The notes: generated from the sequence alone by a model not told the origin. A stretch of DNA of 64,000 nt from Rubrivivax gelatinosus (GCF_016583785.1 NZ_NRRU01000010.1:1-64000), one strand, 5' to 3'; shown: positions 39,410 through 53,861, numbered from the stretch's first letter. Program-made: numbers and translations.

Positions 39410-39952
39410 TCAGGCCGGCGTGTTGGCCTTGGTCCAGTTGATCATGCCGATGCGCACTTCCTCGCGCGCGGCGTCCGGGCCTTCCCAGCCCAGCACCTTG
39501 ACCCACTTGCCTTCCTCGAGGTCCTTGTAGTGCTCGAAGAAGTGCTGGATCGCCTTCAGGCGCGCCGGGTTCAGGTCCTCGGGCTTCTTCCAGGCTTCGT
39601 ACAGCGACAGGATCTTGGGCGTGGGCACGGCCAGCAGCTTGTTGTCGCCGCCGGCTTCGTCGTTCATCTTCAGCATGCCGATCGCGCGGCAGGTCACGAC
39701 CACGCCCGGGATCAGCGGCACCGGCGTGATGACGAGCACGTCGACCGGGTCGCCGTCGTCGGCCAGCGTGTTGGGCACGTAGCCGTAGTTGCACGGGTAA
39801 TGCATCGCCGTGCTCATGAAGCGGTCGACGAAGAGCGCCCCGGTGTCGTGGTCGACCTCGTACTTGATCGGATCGGCGTTCATCGGGATCTCGATGATCA
39901 CGTTGAACTGGTCCGGCGCGTTCGGACCGGGCGTCACGTTGTGCAGGCTCAT
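39410..39952 (-). CDS. ppa: Soluble inorganic pyrophosphatase, family I
   Basis: 180 residues from [15 protein letters not shown]. Family I signature DGDPVDVLV provides metal-binding aspartates; [24 protein letters not shown] and [10 protein letters not shown] complete the active site. Hydrolyses cytoplasmic pyrophosphate, pulling biosynthetic reactions. It is divergent from hppA, a membrane pyrophosphatase 260 bases away, so the cell has both heat-wasting and energy-conserving routes encoded side by side. Confidence 0.96.
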   Translation of the reverse strand: MSLHNVTPGPNAPDQFNVIIEIPMNADPIKYEVDHDTGALFVDRFMSTAMHYPCNYGYVPNTLADDGDPVDVLVITPVPLIPGVVVTCRAIGMLKMNDEAGGDNKLLAVPTPKILSLYEAWKKPEDLNPARLKAIQHFFEHYKDLEEGKWVKVLGWEGPDAAREEVRIGMINWTKANTPA

Positions 39953-40170
39953 GCGACTGTCTCGGTGTGGAGAAAAAGAAGAGGAAAAGAGGGAGAACGA
40001 TCGGGGCGCGATTCTAGGCGCCACGCTTGCCAGCCCCTGACGCCCGCCGGCGTTGACCCCGATCATGCGGCCACTCGGACATAGGAAAACCCCCAACCGA
40101 GCGTGATAGCCTTCACATAGCATGCCGCGCCAGCCGCCCCGACAGCGCCCGGGCGGCGTGTCCGAGATAG

Positions 40171-42387
<2,217 letters not shown>

Positions 42388-42409
42388 GCTCGCGGTCTTT
42401 CCCGCATGT

Positions 42410-42439
42410 GCCGGCGCCCTCGGGGCGCCGGCCTTTTTT
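42410..42439 (+). terminator. Intrinsic terminator of hppA
   Basis: Stem GCCGGCGCCC / GGGCGCCGGC with a TCG loop, then CTTTTTTG. Just 5 bases precede the next small gene's ATG, so that gene may depend on read-through or its own promoter. Confidence 0.85.
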
Positions 42440-42443
42440 GTCG

Positions 42444-42722
42444 ATGTCCGATTCGCCCCACGAAGGCCTGCGCAATCCCGATCTGCCGCGGTATCGCCCG
42501 CTGTCGAGGCAGCGTCGGCTGCTGATCTTCGCGCTCGCGATCGCCACCGCGGTCACCGTCGTCTCGATGCTGATCGACCCGCCGGGCCGCCCCGAGCATC
42601 CGCGCGACGCACAGGTGCGCGAATGCCCGACCGGCCGCGGCGTGCACTGCGTCGGCGGCACGGCCCAGGTGCTGCTGATCGCGCCGCAAAGCGGCGCCTC
42701 CGCCGCCGCTTCGGCACCCTGA
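42444..42722 (+). CDS. Small single-pass membrane protein, unknown
   Basis: 92 residues. An N-terminal cytoplasmic stretch (SDSPHEGLRNPDLPRYRPLSRQRR), one membrane helix at about 27-44 (LLIFALAIATAVTVVSML), then a periplasmic tail with a Cys pair (ECPTGRGVHCVGG) that could form a disulphide, ending in Ala/Ser. No family recognised. Codon use is like the neighbours. It lies right after the hppA terminator; the coding status is likely because the hydrophobic segment and third-position GC bias are coherent. Confidence 0.6.
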   Translation: MSDSPHEGLRNPDLPRYRPLSRQRRLLIFALAIATAVTVVSMLIDPPGRPEHPRDAQVRECPTGRGVHCVGGTAQVLLIAPQSGASAAASAP

Positions 42723-42825
42723 GCCCCGACGCCGTCCGCGCCAGCGTGTCCCAGGTCACCGACGCGGGCGGCGGCTGCGGGTTCCAATCAGGTGGTCGCT
42801 CCTGCCCTGCCCCCGACCGCCACCG

Positions 42826-44157
42826 ATGACAGACCCACGCCCGCCCCGTTCCCGCACCGCCGCCGTTCCACAGGGGCGCGCGCGGCGGCTGCTGCATTTC
42901 GGGCGTGCGGTCGGTGAACTGGCGGCCGGCGCCGCCGCCGAAGGCCTGTCGCGGCTGGCGCGCGGCCAGATGCCGCAGGTCTCGCGCATGGTGCTGACAC
43001 CCGGCAACGCCAGGCGGCTGGCGACGCGGCTGTCGCAGCTGCGCGGCGCGGCGATGAAGTTCGGCCAGCTGATGTCGATGGACGGCCACGGCGTGCTGCC
43101 GCCGCAGTTCACCGAACTGCTGGGCGGGCTGCGCGACCGTGCGCACGTGATGCCGGCCTCGCAGCTGGCCGAGGTGCTGGAGCGCGAATACGGCGTCGGC
43201 TGGCACCGGCGCTTTCGCAGCTTCAGCTTCGAGCCGATCGCCGCCGCATCCATCGGCCAGGTGCACCGCGCCGTCACGCACGACGGCCGCGAGCTGGCGC
43301 TGAAGATCCAGTACCCGGGCGTGCGCGAGAGCATAGACAGCGACGTCTCCAACCTCGCGCTGCTGGCGAAGACGCCGGGCCTGGTGCCCTCGGGCCTGGA
43401 CCCGGCGCCGCTGTTCGAACGGGTGCGCCGCGTGCTGCACCAGGAGACCGACTACGTCGCCGAGGCGCGCGCGCTCACCGAGTACCGCGAGCGCCTGGGA
43501 GCAGACGAACTCTTCGTCGTGCCCGAGGTCGACGCCGAGCATTCGACCGCCAGCATCCTGGCGACGAGTTTCCAGCCCGGCGAGGCCATAGACCGCCTCG
43601 CCGAGCCTGGCGTGCCGCAGGCGCACCGCGACCGCATCGCGCACGCGCTGTGCCGCCTGGTCGTGCGCGAGATCTTCGAGCTGCGCCTGGTGCAGACCGA
43701 CCCGAACTTCGCCAACTACCTCTACGACGCGAAGACGCAGCGCGTCGCGCTGCTGGACTTCGGCGCGACGCAGACGGTGAGCCTGCAGCGCGTGGAGCAC
43801 CTGCGCGCGCTCGGCCGCGCGATGCGCGACCAGGACCACGACGCGATGTCCCGGGCCGCGCGGCGTGCGGGTTTCATCGCCGAGAGCGATCCGCCGGAGC
43901 AGGCGCGCCAGGTCGTCGACCTGATCCTGATGATCGGCGAGCCGCTGGCGCAGGACAGGCTGTTCGACTTCGCCGCCTCGGAGCTGTTCAAGCGCAGCTT
44001 CGAAGCCGGCCGCGACCAGTATTTCGGCAGCGGCTTCTCGCACGCGCCGCCGCCGGACCTGGTGTTCCTGCAGCGCAAGATGGTCGGCGTCTTCATGCTG
44101 TGCACGCGGCTCAAGGCGCGCGTGAACCTGGCACGGCTGTTCGGCGAACAGCTCTGA
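42826..44157 (+). CDS. ABC1/UbiB (AarF) family atypical kinase
   Basis: 443 residues. The family's KxGQ motif is KFGQLMSMDG; the Ala-rich loop replacing the P-loop is AAASIGQVHRA; the VAVK-type lysine is LALKIQYPG; the catalytic-loop Asn is in TDPNFANYLYD and the metal-binding DFG in LLDFGATQ. No C-terminal membrane helices as in true UbiB are obvious. The family supports ubiquinone synthesis or quinone/lipid handling. Related to the bacterial ABC1 proteins that are not UbiB; the exact role is open. Confidence 0.88.
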   Translation: MTDPRPPRSRTAAVPQGRARRLLHFGRAVGELAAGAAAEGLSRLARGQMPQVSRMVLTPGNARRLATRLSQLRGAAMKFGQLMSMDGHGVLPPQFTELLGGLRDRAHVMPASQLAEVLEREYGVGWHRRFRSFSFEPIAAASIGQVHRAVTHDGRELALKIQYPGVRESIDSDVSNLALLAKTPGLVPSGLDPAPLFERVRRVLHQETDYVAEARALTEYRERLGADELFVVPEVDAEHSTASILATSFQPGEAIDRLAEPGVPQAHRDRIAHALCRLVVREIFELRLVQTDPNFANYLYDAKTQRVALLDFGATQTVSLQRVEHLRALGRAMRDQDHDAMSRAARRAGFIAESDPPEQARQVVDLILMIGEPLAQDRLFDFAASELFKRSFEAGRDQYFGSGFSHAPPPDLVFLQRKMVGVFMLCTRLKARVNLARLFGEQL

Positions 44158-44161
44158 GGCC

Positions 44162-45040
44162 TCAGGCGCAGAGCCGCCGGCGCATGCCCAGCCATTCGTT
44201 GCCGGCCAGCGCCGCCAGCACCAGCAGGCCGCCGACGAGCACGCTGGCCTCGGGCGTCTCGCCGGCACCGAGCCAGGCCCAGGTGACGCCGAAGATCACC
44301 TCGAGCAGGCCGAGCAGCGACATCTCGGCCGCCGGCAGCACACGCGCCAGCGAGACCGCGATCAGGCAGGGAATGGCGAGCTGGACCGAACCCAGCAGCG
44401 CCAGCAGCCCGAGGTCGTGAGCCGAAGCCTGGTAAGGCCAGGCCAGCGGCAGCGTGACGAGGGCCGACAGCGTCGCGCCGATCAGCACCGCGGGCAGCAT
44501 GTCGCTGCCCGGGTCGTCACGGCGCGACTGCAGGAGGGTCCAGTTCACCGCCGCCGACACCGGCACCGCGAGTGCCACCACCGTGCCCAGCAGGTGGCGG
44601 CTGTCGCCGCTCAGCTGCTGGCCGTACATCCAGGCGATGCCGGCACCGGCCAGCGCGATCGCGCCCCAGGTGCGCGCCGGCAGCCGGTGGCCGAGCGTGA
44701 AGCGCGCCAGCAGCGCCGTGATCAGCGGGCCGAGTGCCATCGTCACGAGCACGTTGGCGACGCTGGTCAGCGTCAGCGCAACCATGAACGAGGTGTACAT
44801 CACGGCCCAGCACAGGCCCGACAGCCAGATGATCCGGCCGCCGTCGCGGATGGTGCGCAGGATCTGCGCCGGCCCGCGCAGCCAGGACAGCAGCGCCAGC
44901 AGCGCGAGCGCGTTGAAGCCGCTGCGCCAGAACGTGACCTCGAAACTCCGCGCCGCCTCCAGCTGCCGCGTCACCACCCCCGCGATGCTCCACAGCAGGG
45001 TGGTGAAGATCATCAGCAGGACGGCGTTGCGGCGTGTCAC
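44162..45040 (-). CDS. EamA-family (DMT superfamily) exporter
   Basis: 292 residues from the GTG at 45040; another in-frame start at 45094 would reach into a palindromic sequence and is less likely. Ten predicted helices in two EamA repeats: LLMIFTTLLWSIAGVVTRQL opens the first, LLGLLEVIFGVTWAWLGAGE near the end of the second. Probably exports a metabolite or amino acid; the substrate is unknown. It converges with the ABC1 gene, 4 bases apart. Confidence 0.88.
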   Translation of the reverse strand: MTRRNAVLLMIFTTLLWSIAGVVTRQLEAARSFEVTFWRSGFNALALLALLSWLRGPAQILRTIRDGGRIIWLSGLCWAVMYTSFMVALTLTSVANVLVTMALGPLITALLARFTLGHRLPARTWGAIALAGAGIAWMYGQQLSGDSRHLLGTVVALAVPVSAAVNWTLLQSRRDDPGSDMLPAVLIGATLSALVTLPLAWPYQASAHDLGLLALLGSVQLAIPCLIAVSLARVLPAAEMSLLGLLEVIFGVTWAWLGAGETPEASVLVGGLLVLAALAGNEWLGMRRRLCA

Positions 45041-45106
45041 GGCAGAAACGGAAGACCGGAATGCCCCCAGAGGCTCGCGCAGCGAGCCGGGCAACTACCT
45101 GACTAG

Positions 45107-45129
45107 AGCCCCCCTCCCGGAGGGGGGCT
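45107..45129. repeat. G/C-rich palindrome in the EamA-typA gap
   Basis: AGCCCCCCTCC and GGAGGGGGGCT flank a single base, followed by TGTGGGGGAG. A further stem GGCTCGC/GCGAGCC lies at 45072-45088. The sequence resembles palindromic intergenic (REP-like) elements such as the one at 48003-48086. Confidence 0.5.
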
Positions 45130-45191
45130 GTGGGGGAGTCGTGCGGAAAGTCGGGACGCCGAAGGGCATCCGGGTTCGCAAGCGCCCGTGT

Positions 45192-47021
<1,830 letters not shown>

Positions 47022-47022
47022 G

Positions 47023-48123
47023 TCAGGCCTCGATGCCGGCGTCGGCGGGCGTGGCGGAAAAGGTGGCAGGGATGCCGAGTTGCGACGCCACTTCGGGCGG
47101 GCTCAGCAGGCGATCGGCGATGAGTTCGCCGCAGGTGACGTGGGCGCTGCCGAGAAAGGCGCGCGGATCGGGGCCGTAGACGCGCACGGCGGGCGCGTCG
47201 GCATGTTCGGTGCGGCGGCGCTGGCCACTGAGGAAGCGGCCGGCGTCGGCCTCGCCCAGCTGCAGCGCAGGCCAGTCGGCGACGAGGCAGTCCACGGGAT
47301 GCAGCAGCGCTTCGCGCGCCTCGGGCGTCATCGCCTCGAGTTCGGTGATCGTGACGGCGCCGGCGAGCGTCAACGCGCCGCTGGCCGTGCGGCGCAGCGC
47401 CGACAGGTGGGCACCGCAGCCGAGCGCGCGGCCGATGTCCTCGGCCAGCGTGCGCACATAGGTGCCCTTGCTGCAGACCACGTCCAGCACCAGCGTCGGC
47501 GCGTTCCATTCGAGCAGCTCGAGCGCGTGGATCGTCACGCGGCGCGGCTCGCGCTCGACCTCGACACCCTGGCGCGCGTATTCGTAGAGCGCGCGGCCCT
47601 GGTGCTTGAGCGCCGAGTGCATCGGCGGCAGCTGATCGATCTCGCCGGTGAAACGCGCCAGCACGGCGGCGATCGCGGCGCGGTCGCAGTCGAGCGGGCG
47701 CTCCTCGACGACTTCGCCCTCCAGGTCGCCGGTCGTCGTCGTGCGGCCCAAGTGCAGCGTCGCGGTGTAGCGCTTGTCGGCGTCCAGGCTGGCCTGCGAG
47801 AACTTGGTCGCGGCGCCGAAACACAGCGGCAGCAGCCCCGTGGCCAGCGGGTCCAGCGTGCCGGTGTGGCCGCCCTTCTCCGCGCGCAGCAGGCCCTTGG
47901 CCTTCTGCAGCGCGTCGTTGCTCGTCCAGCCGATCGGCTTGTCGAGCAGCAGCACGCCGTGCAAGGGCCGGCGTGGCAGCCGCGGCGCGCGAGCGCCCCT
48001 CACCCAGCCCCTCTCCCCCTGCGGGGGCGAGGGGGGAAAACCGGACGCGGCATCACCCGCTCTCCCGCTTGCGGGAGAGGGCTGGGGCGACGGCAGCCGG
48101 CGTTCCACCGCGTCATCCCTCAC
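47023..48123 (-). CDS. truB: tRNA pseudouridine-55 synthase with repeat-derived N-terminus
   Basis: 366 residues if translation starts at the GTG 48123 that overlaps the rbfA stop (GTGA). The TruB core begins at [19 protein letters not shown]; catalytic aspartate in [13 protein letters not shown]; a C-terminal PUA-like region is present. Residues about 10-50 are Pro/Gly/Ser/Arg-rich ([21 protein letters not shown]) and are encoded by a palindromic intergenic repeat at 48003-48086. GTG at 48003 would give 326 residues and skip most of the insert. Either the repeat has been inserted in frame and is tolerated, or initiation moved into it. Makes Psi55 in tRNA T-loops. Confidence 0.92.
   Translation of the reverse strand: MRDDAVERRLPSPQPSPASGRAGDAASGFPPSPPQGERGWVRGARAPRLPRRPLHGVLLLDKPIGWTSNDALQKAKGLLRAEKGGHTGTLDPLATGLLPLCFGAATKFSQASLDADKRYTATLHLGRTTTTGDLEGEVVEERPLDCDRAAIAAVLARFTGEIDQLPPMHSALKHQGRALYEYARQGVEVEREPRRVTIHALELLEWNAPTLVLDVVCSKGTYVRTLAEDIGRALGCGAHLSALRRTASGALTLAGAVTITELEAMTPEAREALLHPVDCLVADWPALQLGEADAGRFLSGQRRRTEHADAPAVRVYGPDPRAFLGSAHVTCGELIADRLLSPPEVASQLGIPATFSATPADAGIEA
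48003..48086. repeat. REP-like palindromic element within 5' end of truB
   Basis: Bounded by inverted ends CCCAGCCC (48003-48010) and GGGCTGGG (48079-48086). Contains two hairpins: an imperfect CCCCTC...GAGGGG-type stem, and CTCTCCCGC/GCGGGAGAG at 48060-48068 with 48071-48079. This form (CAGCCC-CTCTCCC-GCGGGAGAG) is that of dispersed palindromic repeats common between genes in proteobacteria. Confidence 0.75.
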
Positions 48124-48491
48124 TCGGCGTCGTCCTTCGCCCGCGTGGCATTCGCCTTCACGATCAGAGCGGACAGGTCGGCGGCGCGTTCGGTCGTGCG
48201 GTCGAAATGGAAATGCAGCGTCGGCACGGTGTGGATGGACAGCCGCTTGAACAGGCCGTTGCGCAGGAAACCCGCGGCTTCGTTCAACGCCTCGGCGCTG
48301 TCCTCGGCGCTGCCCACCAGCACCGAAAAGTAGACCTTCGCATGGGCATAGTCGGGCGAGACCTCGATGCTGTTGATCGTCACCATGCCGATGCGCGGGT
48401 CCTTCAGCTCGCGGATCAGCTCGGCCAGATCACGCTGGATCTGGTCGGCGACGCGGAAGCTGCGGTTGATGGGGGCTTTCTTGTGACGCAT
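48120..48491 (-). CDS. rbfA: Ribosome-binding factor A
   Basis: 123 residues from [17 protein letters not shown]; an in-frame start at 48524 would add an unlikely leader. KH-type RbfA fold with [18 protein letters not shown] and [15 protein letters not shown], ending in the conserved [15 protein letters not shown]. Matures 30S subunits by binding 16S rRNA helix 1 region. Between infB and truB in the usual order; its stop overlaps the truB GTG. Confidence 0.95.
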   Translation of the reverse strand: MRHKKAPINRSFRVADQIQRDLAELIRELKDPRIGMVTINSIEVSPDYAHAKVYFSVLVGSAEDSAEALNEAAGFLRNGLFKRLSIHTVPTLHFHFDRTTERAADLSALIVKANATRAKDDAE

Positions 48492-48502
48492 CGGGATGCT
48501 CC

Positions 48503-48531
48503 AAAAAACACGCGACCCCGCCAAGGCGGGG
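48503..48531 (-). terminator. Terminator-like hairpin between infB and rbfA
   Basis: Minus-strand stem CCCCGCC/GGCGGGG (48531-48525 with 48522-48516), then seven bases and TTTTTT. The gap between stem and T-run makes it a weak terminator; it may lower expression of rbfA-truB-typA relative to infB. Confidence 0.4.
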
Positions 48532-48600
48532 CCGCTCGCGATCGAGGTCGGGTCAGCGCGCCCTCGCCCGGCACGGCGGCCGGGCGGGAGCGAAGGGGAC

Positions 48601-51540
48601 TCACAGGGTCCGCGCGACTTCCTTGACTTCGAAGACTTCGAGCTGATCGCCTTCGCGGATGTCGTTGTAGTTCTTCAGCTTGATACCGCACTCGAAGCCT
48701 TCCTTGACTTCGCGCACGTCGTCCTTCAGACGCTTCAACGACTCGATCTCGCCGGTGTAGATCACGACGTTGTCGCGCAGCAGGCGGAAGCGGGCGTTGC
48801 GCGTGACCTGGCCGGCCGTGACCATGCAGCCTGCAACCGTGCCGATCTTGCTCGCAACGAACACCAGGCGGATCTCGGCGGTGCCGATGATTTCCTCGCG
48901 CTGCTCGGGTGCCAGCATGCCGGCCATCGCCGCCTTCACATCGTCGACCGCGTCGTAAATGATGTTGTAGTAGCGGATGTCGACGCCGTTGCCTTCGGCC
49001 AGCTTGCGCGCGCCGGCATCGGCCCGCGTGTTGAAGCCGATGACCACCGCCTTCGACGCGATCGCCAGGTTGACGTCGCTTTCGCTGATGCCGCCGACCG
49101 CCGCATGCACGATCTGCACCTTGACCTCGGAGGTCGAGAGCTTCTGCAGGCTCTGCGCCAGTGCTTCCTGCGAGCCCTGGACGTCGGCCTTGATGATCAG
49201 CGGCAGCGTCTGCGCGGCGTCGGCGAGCTGGTCGAACATGTTCTCCAGCTTCGATGCCTGCTGGCGTGCCAGCTTGACATCGCGGTACTTGCCCTGGCGG
49301 AAGGTGGCGATCTCGCGCGCCCGGCGTTCGTCGGTCAGCACGATGAACTCGTCGCCGGCCTGCGGAACCTCGGTCAGGCCCTGGATCTCCACCGGCATCG
49401 ACGGGCCGACCAGCTCGGTGTTCTTGCCGTCCTCGTCGAGCATCGCGCGGACCCGGCCGTAGCTGGAGCCGGCGAGCACGACGTCGCCCTTCTTCAGCGT
49501 GCCGCTCTGCACCAGCACCGTGGCCACCGGGCCGCGGCCCTTGTCCAGGCGCGCTTCGATGACCAGGCCGCGGGCGGCGGCTTCCACCGGCGCCTTCAGC
49601 TCCAGCACCTCGGCCTGCAACAGCACCTGCTCGAGCAGCGCATCGACGCCCTGGCCGGTCTTGGCCGACACCTGGACGAAGGGCGAATCACCGCCGAAGT
49701 CCTCGGGCACGACGCCTTCGGCGACGAGCTCGCTCTTCACGCGCTCGATGTTGGCGTCGGGCTTGTCGATCTTGTTCAAGGCCACGACGATCGGCACCTT
49801 GGCCGCCTTGGCGTGGGCGATCGCTTCCTTGGTCTGCGGCATGACGCCGTCGTCGGCGGCCACGACCAGGATGACGATGTCGGTCGCCTGGGCACCACGG
49901 GCACGCATCGCGGTGAACGCCGCGTGGCCCGGGGTGTCGAGGAAGGTGACGACGCCACGCGGCGTCTCGACGTGATAGGCGCCGATGTGCTGCGTGATGC
50001 CGCCGGCTTCGCCCGCGGCAACCCGCGCCCGCCGGATGTAGTCCAGCAGCGAGGTCTTGCCGTGGTCGACGTGGCCCATCACGGTGACCACCGGCGGCCG
50101 CTGCACCGCTTCGGCGGCGTCGTGGGCGGCGGTCTCTTCCTCGGTGAAGGCTTCCGGGTCGTCCAGCTTGGCGGGGAACGCCTTGTGGCCCATCTCCTCG
50201 ACGAGGATCATGGCCGTTTCCTGGTCGAGCTGCTGGTTGATCGTGACCATCTGGCCCAGCTTCATCAGCTGCTTGATCAACTCGCTCGCCTTGACGGACA
50301 TCTTGTGCGCGAGGTCGGCGACGGAAATCGTCTCCGGCACGTGCACTTCCTGGATCTGATGCTCGGGCGGCGGCGTGAAGGTCGAGCTGCCATCGCGGTC
50401 GCCACGGCCACCACGCGCACCGCCACGCGGCGCGCGCCAGCCCGGGCGGGCACCGCCGGAGTCGCCGCGCGTCTTCAGCGCCGCACGCTTCTTGGCGGCG
50501 TCGTCGGCCCAGCTCGACGAGAGCTTCTCCGACTTGACCTGCTTCTTGTCGCCCGGCTTGGCCGCATTCGCGGTCGTGGCCGGCGCCGGAGCGCCCGGCT
50601 TGGCCGCCGGCTTGTGGATCGTGCCCTTGATGGCTTCCTTGGCCGGATCGGGCTTCGGTTCCTCGGGCTTCTTCGCGACCAGCGTCTTGCGCGGCTGCGC
50701 CATCATCGCGCGGATGGCGGCGGCTTCGGCCTCGGCGGCCTTGCGCTTGCGTGCCAGTTCGGTCTGGCGCGCGGCGTCCTCGGCGGCCTTGTCGGCAGCC
50801 TTGACGACACGCAGCGCCGGCTTGGGCGGCTCGGCCGGCTTGGCGGCTTCGGGCTTGGGCGCCTCGACCGGCTTGGCGGCTTCGACAGGCTTGGCGGCCT
50901 CGACCGGCTTGGCGGCTTCGGCAGCGCCGGCCGGCTTGGGCTGTTCGGCCTGGGCCTTGGCGGCGGCTTCGGCAGCGGCCTTGGCAGCAGCCTCTTCGGC
51001 AGCGGCCTTGGCGGCGGCTTCAGCTGCAGCCTTGGCGGCGGCTTCGGCGGCGGCCTTGGCCGCGGCCTCGGCGGCTTCACGCGCCAGGCGCTCCTGCTCC
51101 TCGCGGCGGCGGCGCTGCTCGGCGAGTTCCTCTTCCTGGCGCCGCAGCGCCTCGGCTTCGGCGCTCGCTTCTTCCTCGCGCCGCTGCAGGTCGAGTTCCT
51201 CGGCCGTGGGGCCGGCGGTCATCTCGCTGCCGGGAACGTCATCGCGCTTGACGAAGACACGCTTTTTGCGCACCTCGACCTGGATCGTGCGCGCCTTGCC
51301 ACTGGCATCGGCTTGCTTGATCTCGGTGGTCGACTTGCGCGTCAAAGTGATCTTCTTGCGCTCGGCGCCGCCGGTGCCATGCGCGGAGCGCAGGAACTCG
51401 AGCAGACGCTCCTTGTCCGCATCGGTCAGGGCGTCGTCGGGCGACTTCTTGGCGACGCCGGCCGACTGCAGCTGCTCCAGCAACGCCGCCGTCGGGCGGT
51501 TGAGCTGGAGTGCGAACTGGGCGACGGTGGTCACGGCCAT
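48601..51540 (-). CDS. infB: Translation initiation factor IF-2
   Basis: 979 residues from [17 protein letters not shown]-terminal IF2N domain, then a long linker (about residues 155-330) dominated by AEAAAKAA repeats and four to five tandem AAKPVE/AKPVEAP units, then a second IF2N domain ([23 protein letters not shown]). The G domain has [25 protein letters not shown] and NKIDKPDAN, followed by domains II-IV. Delivers fMet-tRNA to the 30S subunit. The linker is likely to vary among strains. Order nusA-infB-rbfA is conserved. Confidence 0.97.
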   Translation of the reverse strand: MAVTTVAQFALQLNRPTAALLEQLQSAGVAKKSPDDALTDADKERLLEFLRSAHGTGGAERKKITLTRKSTTEIKQADASGKARTIQVEVRKKRVFVKRDDVPGSEMTAGPTAEELDLQRREEEASAEAEALRRQEEELAEQRRRREEQERLAREAAEAAAKAAAEAAAKAAAEAAAKAAAEEAAAKAAAEAAAKAQAEQPKPAGAAEAAKPVEAAKPVEAAKPVEAPKPEAAKPAEPPKPALRVVKAADKAAEDAARQTELARKRKAAEAEAAAIRAMMAQPRKTLVAKKPEEPKPDPAKEAIKGTIHKPAAKPGAPAPATTANAAKPGDKKQVKSEKLSSSWADDAAKKRAALKTRGDSGGARPGWRAPRGGARGGRGDRDGSSTFTPPPEHQIQEVHVPETISVADLAHKMSVKASELIKQLMKLGQMVTINQQLDQETAMILVEEMGHKAFPAKLDDPEAFTEEETAAHDAAEAVQRPPVVTVMGHVDHGKTSLLDYIRRARVAAGEAGGITQHIGAYHVETPRGVVTFLDTPGHAAFTAMRARGAQATDIVILVVAADDGVMPQTKEAIAHAKAAKVPIVVALNKIDKPDANIERVKSELVAEGVVPEDFGGDSPFVQVSAKTGQGVDALLEQVLLQAEVLELKAPVEAAARGLVIEARLDKGRGPVATVLVQSGTLKKGDVVLAGSSYGRVRAMLDEDGKNTELVGPSMPVEIQGLTEVPQAGDEFIVLTDERRAREIATFRQGKYRDVKLARQQASKLENMFDQLADAAQTLPLIIKADVQGSQEALAQSLQKLSTSEVKVQIVHAAVGGISESDVNLAIASKAVVIGFNTRADAGARKLAEGNGVDIRYYNIIYDAVDDVKAAMAGMLAPEQREEIIGTAEIRLVFVASKIGTVAGCMVTAGQVTRNARFRLLRDNVVIYTGEIESLKRLKDDVREVKEGFECGIKLKNYNDIREGDQLEVFEVKEVARTL

Positions 51541-51593
51541 GTGGCGGTATTCCTCGGTGTTTTGCAGCGGGCGCGAGCGGTCTAGCAATTCGT

Positions 51594-53072
51594 TCAAGCC
51601 GTAAACCAATGCTCGCGCGCCTTCATGATCAACGCGCGCGCCTGCGCTTCGTCGACGCCGGTGATCTCGACCAACTCGTCGACCGCGAGGTCGGCGAGAT
51701 CGTCTCGGGTATGGACGCCGCCATCGGAGAGCTTGCCGATCAGCTCGGGCGACAGGAGGTCCAGGTCACGCAGGTCCTGCGAGACCTCGTCGACCTTCTC
51801 CTCGCGCTCGATCTCCATCGTCAGCAGCGCATCCTTGGCACGGGTGCGCAATTCCTGGACAGTGTCCTCGTCGAAGGACTCGATCTCCAGCATCTCCTGC
51901 AGCGGCACGTAGGCCACTTCCTCGAGGCTGGCGAAACCTTCGGCGATGAGGATGTCGGCGACTTCCTCGTCGACGTCGAGCTTCTCGACGAAGATCTTGC
52001 GCACCGACTCGGTCTCGGTGGCCAGCTTGGCCTGCGATTCCTCGGCGGTCATGATGTTGATGCGCCAGCCGGTCAGCTCGGAGGCCAGGCGCACGTTCTG
52101 GCCGCCGCGGCCGATGGCGATCGCGAGGTTCTCCTCGTCGACGACCACGTCCATCGCGTGGCGCTCCTCGTCGACGACGATGCTCTGCACGTTCGCCGGC
52201 GCCAGCGCGCCGATGACGAACTGCGCCGGGTCTTCCGACCACAGCACGATGTCCACGCGCTCGCCGGCGAGTTCGGTCGTGACGCCATTGACGCGCGAGC
52301 CGCGCACACCGACGCAGGTGCCGATCGGATCGACCCGGCGGTCGTGGCTGACGACGGCGATCTTGGCGCGGCTGCCCGAGTCACGGGCGCAGCTCTTGAT
52401 CTCCAGCAGGCCCTGCTCGATCTCGGGCACTTCCTGCGCGAAGAGTTCGATCATGAAACCCGGGGCGCTGCGCGACAGCATGATCTGCGGGCCGCGCTGC
52501 GTCGGGTCGACGCCGAGGATGAAGGCCCGCACGCGGTCGCCCGAGCGCAGGTTTTCCTTCGGGATCATCTCGCTGCGCTTGAGGCGCCCTTCGACACGGC
52601 CGGACTCGACGATGATGTCGCCCTTGTCCAGACGCTTGACGGTGCCGACGAAGATCTTGTCGCCGCGCGACAGGAAGTCGTTGAGCAGCTGCTCGCGCTC
52701 GGCGTCGCGGATCTTCTGCAGGATGACCTGCTTGGCCGCCTGCGCACCGATGCGCCCGATCGGCACCGAATCGACCGACTCCTCGATGTAGTCGTCGACC
52801 TCGATGTCCGGGATCTGTTCCTGGGCCTCGAACAGCAGCACCTCGGCGTCCGCATTCTGCAGACCGGCCTCGTTGGGCACGACGTGCCAGCGGCGGAAGG
52901 TTTCGTAGTCACCCGTCTCGCGGTCGACCGCCACGCGGATATCGACCTCGCCGCCATGCAGCTTCTTCGTGGCCGAGGCCAGCGCGGCCTCGACCGCGCC
53001 GAAGACGACGTCGCGATCGACCGTCTTCTCGCGCGAGATGGCTTCCACCAGCATCAGCATTTCGCGATTCAT
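51594..53072 (-). CDS. nusA: Transcription elongation/termination factor NusA
   Basis: 492 residues. N-terminal RNA-polymerase-binding domain, S1 domain ([14 protein letters not shown] region), two KH domains (the second with [21 protein letters not shown]), and two C-terminal acidic repeats ([19 protein letters not shown] and [17 protein letters not shown]). It pauses polymerase and assists intrinsic and Rho termination and antitermination. Starts 4 bases inside the rimP stop. A promoter-proximal terminator in the operon leader is a likely autoregulatory target. Confidence 0.97.
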   Translation of the reverse strand: MNREMLMLVEAISREKTVDRDVVFGAVEAALASATKKLHGGEVDIRVAVDRETGDYETFRRWHVVPNEAGLQNADAEVLLFEAQEQIPDIEVDDYIEESVDSVPIGRIGAQAAKQVILQKIRDAEREQLLNDFLSRGDKIFVGTVKRLDKGDIIVESGRVEGRLKRSEMIPKENLRSGDRVRAFILGVDPTQRGPQIMLSRSAPGFMIELFAQEVPEIEQGLLEIKSCARDSGSRAKIAVVSHDRRVDPIGTCVGVRGSRVNGVTTELAGERVDIVLWSEDPAQFVIGALAPANVQSIVVDEERHAMDVVVDEENLAIAIGRGGQNVRLASELTGWRINIMTAEESQAKLATETESVRKIFVEKLDVDEEVADILIAEGFASLEEVAYVPLQEMLEIESFDEDTVQELRTRAKDALLTMEIEREEKVDEVSQDLRDLDLLSPELIGKLSDGGVHTRDDLADLAVDELVEITGVDEAQARALIMKAREHWFTA

Positions 53073-53653
53073 CGCTCCAGACCTCCGTCTACCCCCGGCT
53101 CAGTGCCGGCCTTGCGGCCGCGCCGGCCTTTGAAATCCACCACCGGGACGAGCCGGGCTTCGCGCACCTCGTCGAGCGAGAACGCCAGCACCTGCTCGGC
53201 CTTGCCGTCCTGGAAGACGAGGCACCAGCCCTCGCCTTCCCCTTTGCCCAGGACACCCTTCCAATGCTTGCGGCCCTGGAACGGCAGCCGCAGCGTCAGT
53301 TCGATTTCCTGACCGGAGAAACGCTCGTAATCGGCAGCCCGGCGCAGCGGCCGGTCGAGCCCGGGGGAGGAGACTTCCAGACGCTCGTAGTCGACGTTCT
53401 CGACCTCGAGCAGATACTGAAGCTGGCGTGTGACGGCCTCGCAGTCCTCGACCGTGACGAACTCGCCTTCGACCGGATAAGCCTGGCCGGGCACCCGGTC
53501 GATCGTGACGCGCAGCAGACCGCGACCGATGCGCTCCACCTCCACCAGGTCGTAACCCAGCCCGGTGACCGTACGCTCGATCGCCTCGCGCCAGCCGATG
53601 CGACCACCGCCGCCCGCTGCGCCTGCCTTGTCTGCCGTGTCCGATTCGCTCAA
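53069..53653 (-). CDS. rimP: Ribosome maturation factor RimP
   Basis: 194 residues, longer than the usual 150-160 because of N-terminal (Gly/Ala-rich) and C-terminal tails. The two RimP domains are seen: [24 protein letters not shown] with [16 protein letters not shown], and the SPGLDRPL motif with [14 protein letters not shown]. First gene of the rimP-nusA-infB operon; needed for 30S maturation. The true start could be a few residues later, but the ATG at 53653 is the first good one. Confidence 0.93.
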   Translation of the reverse strand: MSESDTADKAGAAGGGGRIGWREAIERTVTGLGYDLVEVERIGRGLLRVTIDRVPGQAYPVEGEFVTVEDCEAVTRQLQYLLEVENVDYERLEVSSPGLDRPLRRAADYERFSGQEIELTLRLPFQGRKHWKGVLGKGEGEGWCLVFQDGKAEQVLAFSLDEVREARLVPVVDFKGRRGRKAGTEPGVDGGLER

Positions 53654-53832
53654 GTTGCCCCGTGTCCTGTGCCGGTCCGCGCCCGCCGCCGCCGGTCTCC
53701 CGGCATAAGCGCCTCACCCCGGGGCCGCCGAGGCGTCTTGCCTGCCGCCTTGATACGGAGCCTGCACGCCGAACCTTGCCTGGATGACTCCGCGCAAAGC
53801 GACCTGTTGGCCCCGGATAAAGGCGTTCGAGC

Positions 53833-53861
53833 AAAAAAAATGGGCTGGAAGAATCCGCCCA
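53833..53861 (-). terminator. Promoter-proximal terminator in the rimP-nusA-infB leader
   Basis: Minus-strand hairpin TGGGCGG/CC-AGCCCA (53861-53841, one bulged base) followed at once by eight T (53840-53833). It lies about 45 bases after the predicted transcription start and about 180 bases before rimP. The 53654-53977 gap holds no gene; besides this hairpin and the promoter, the rest is a GC-rich leader and the short fabI 5' region. Confidence 0.7.
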
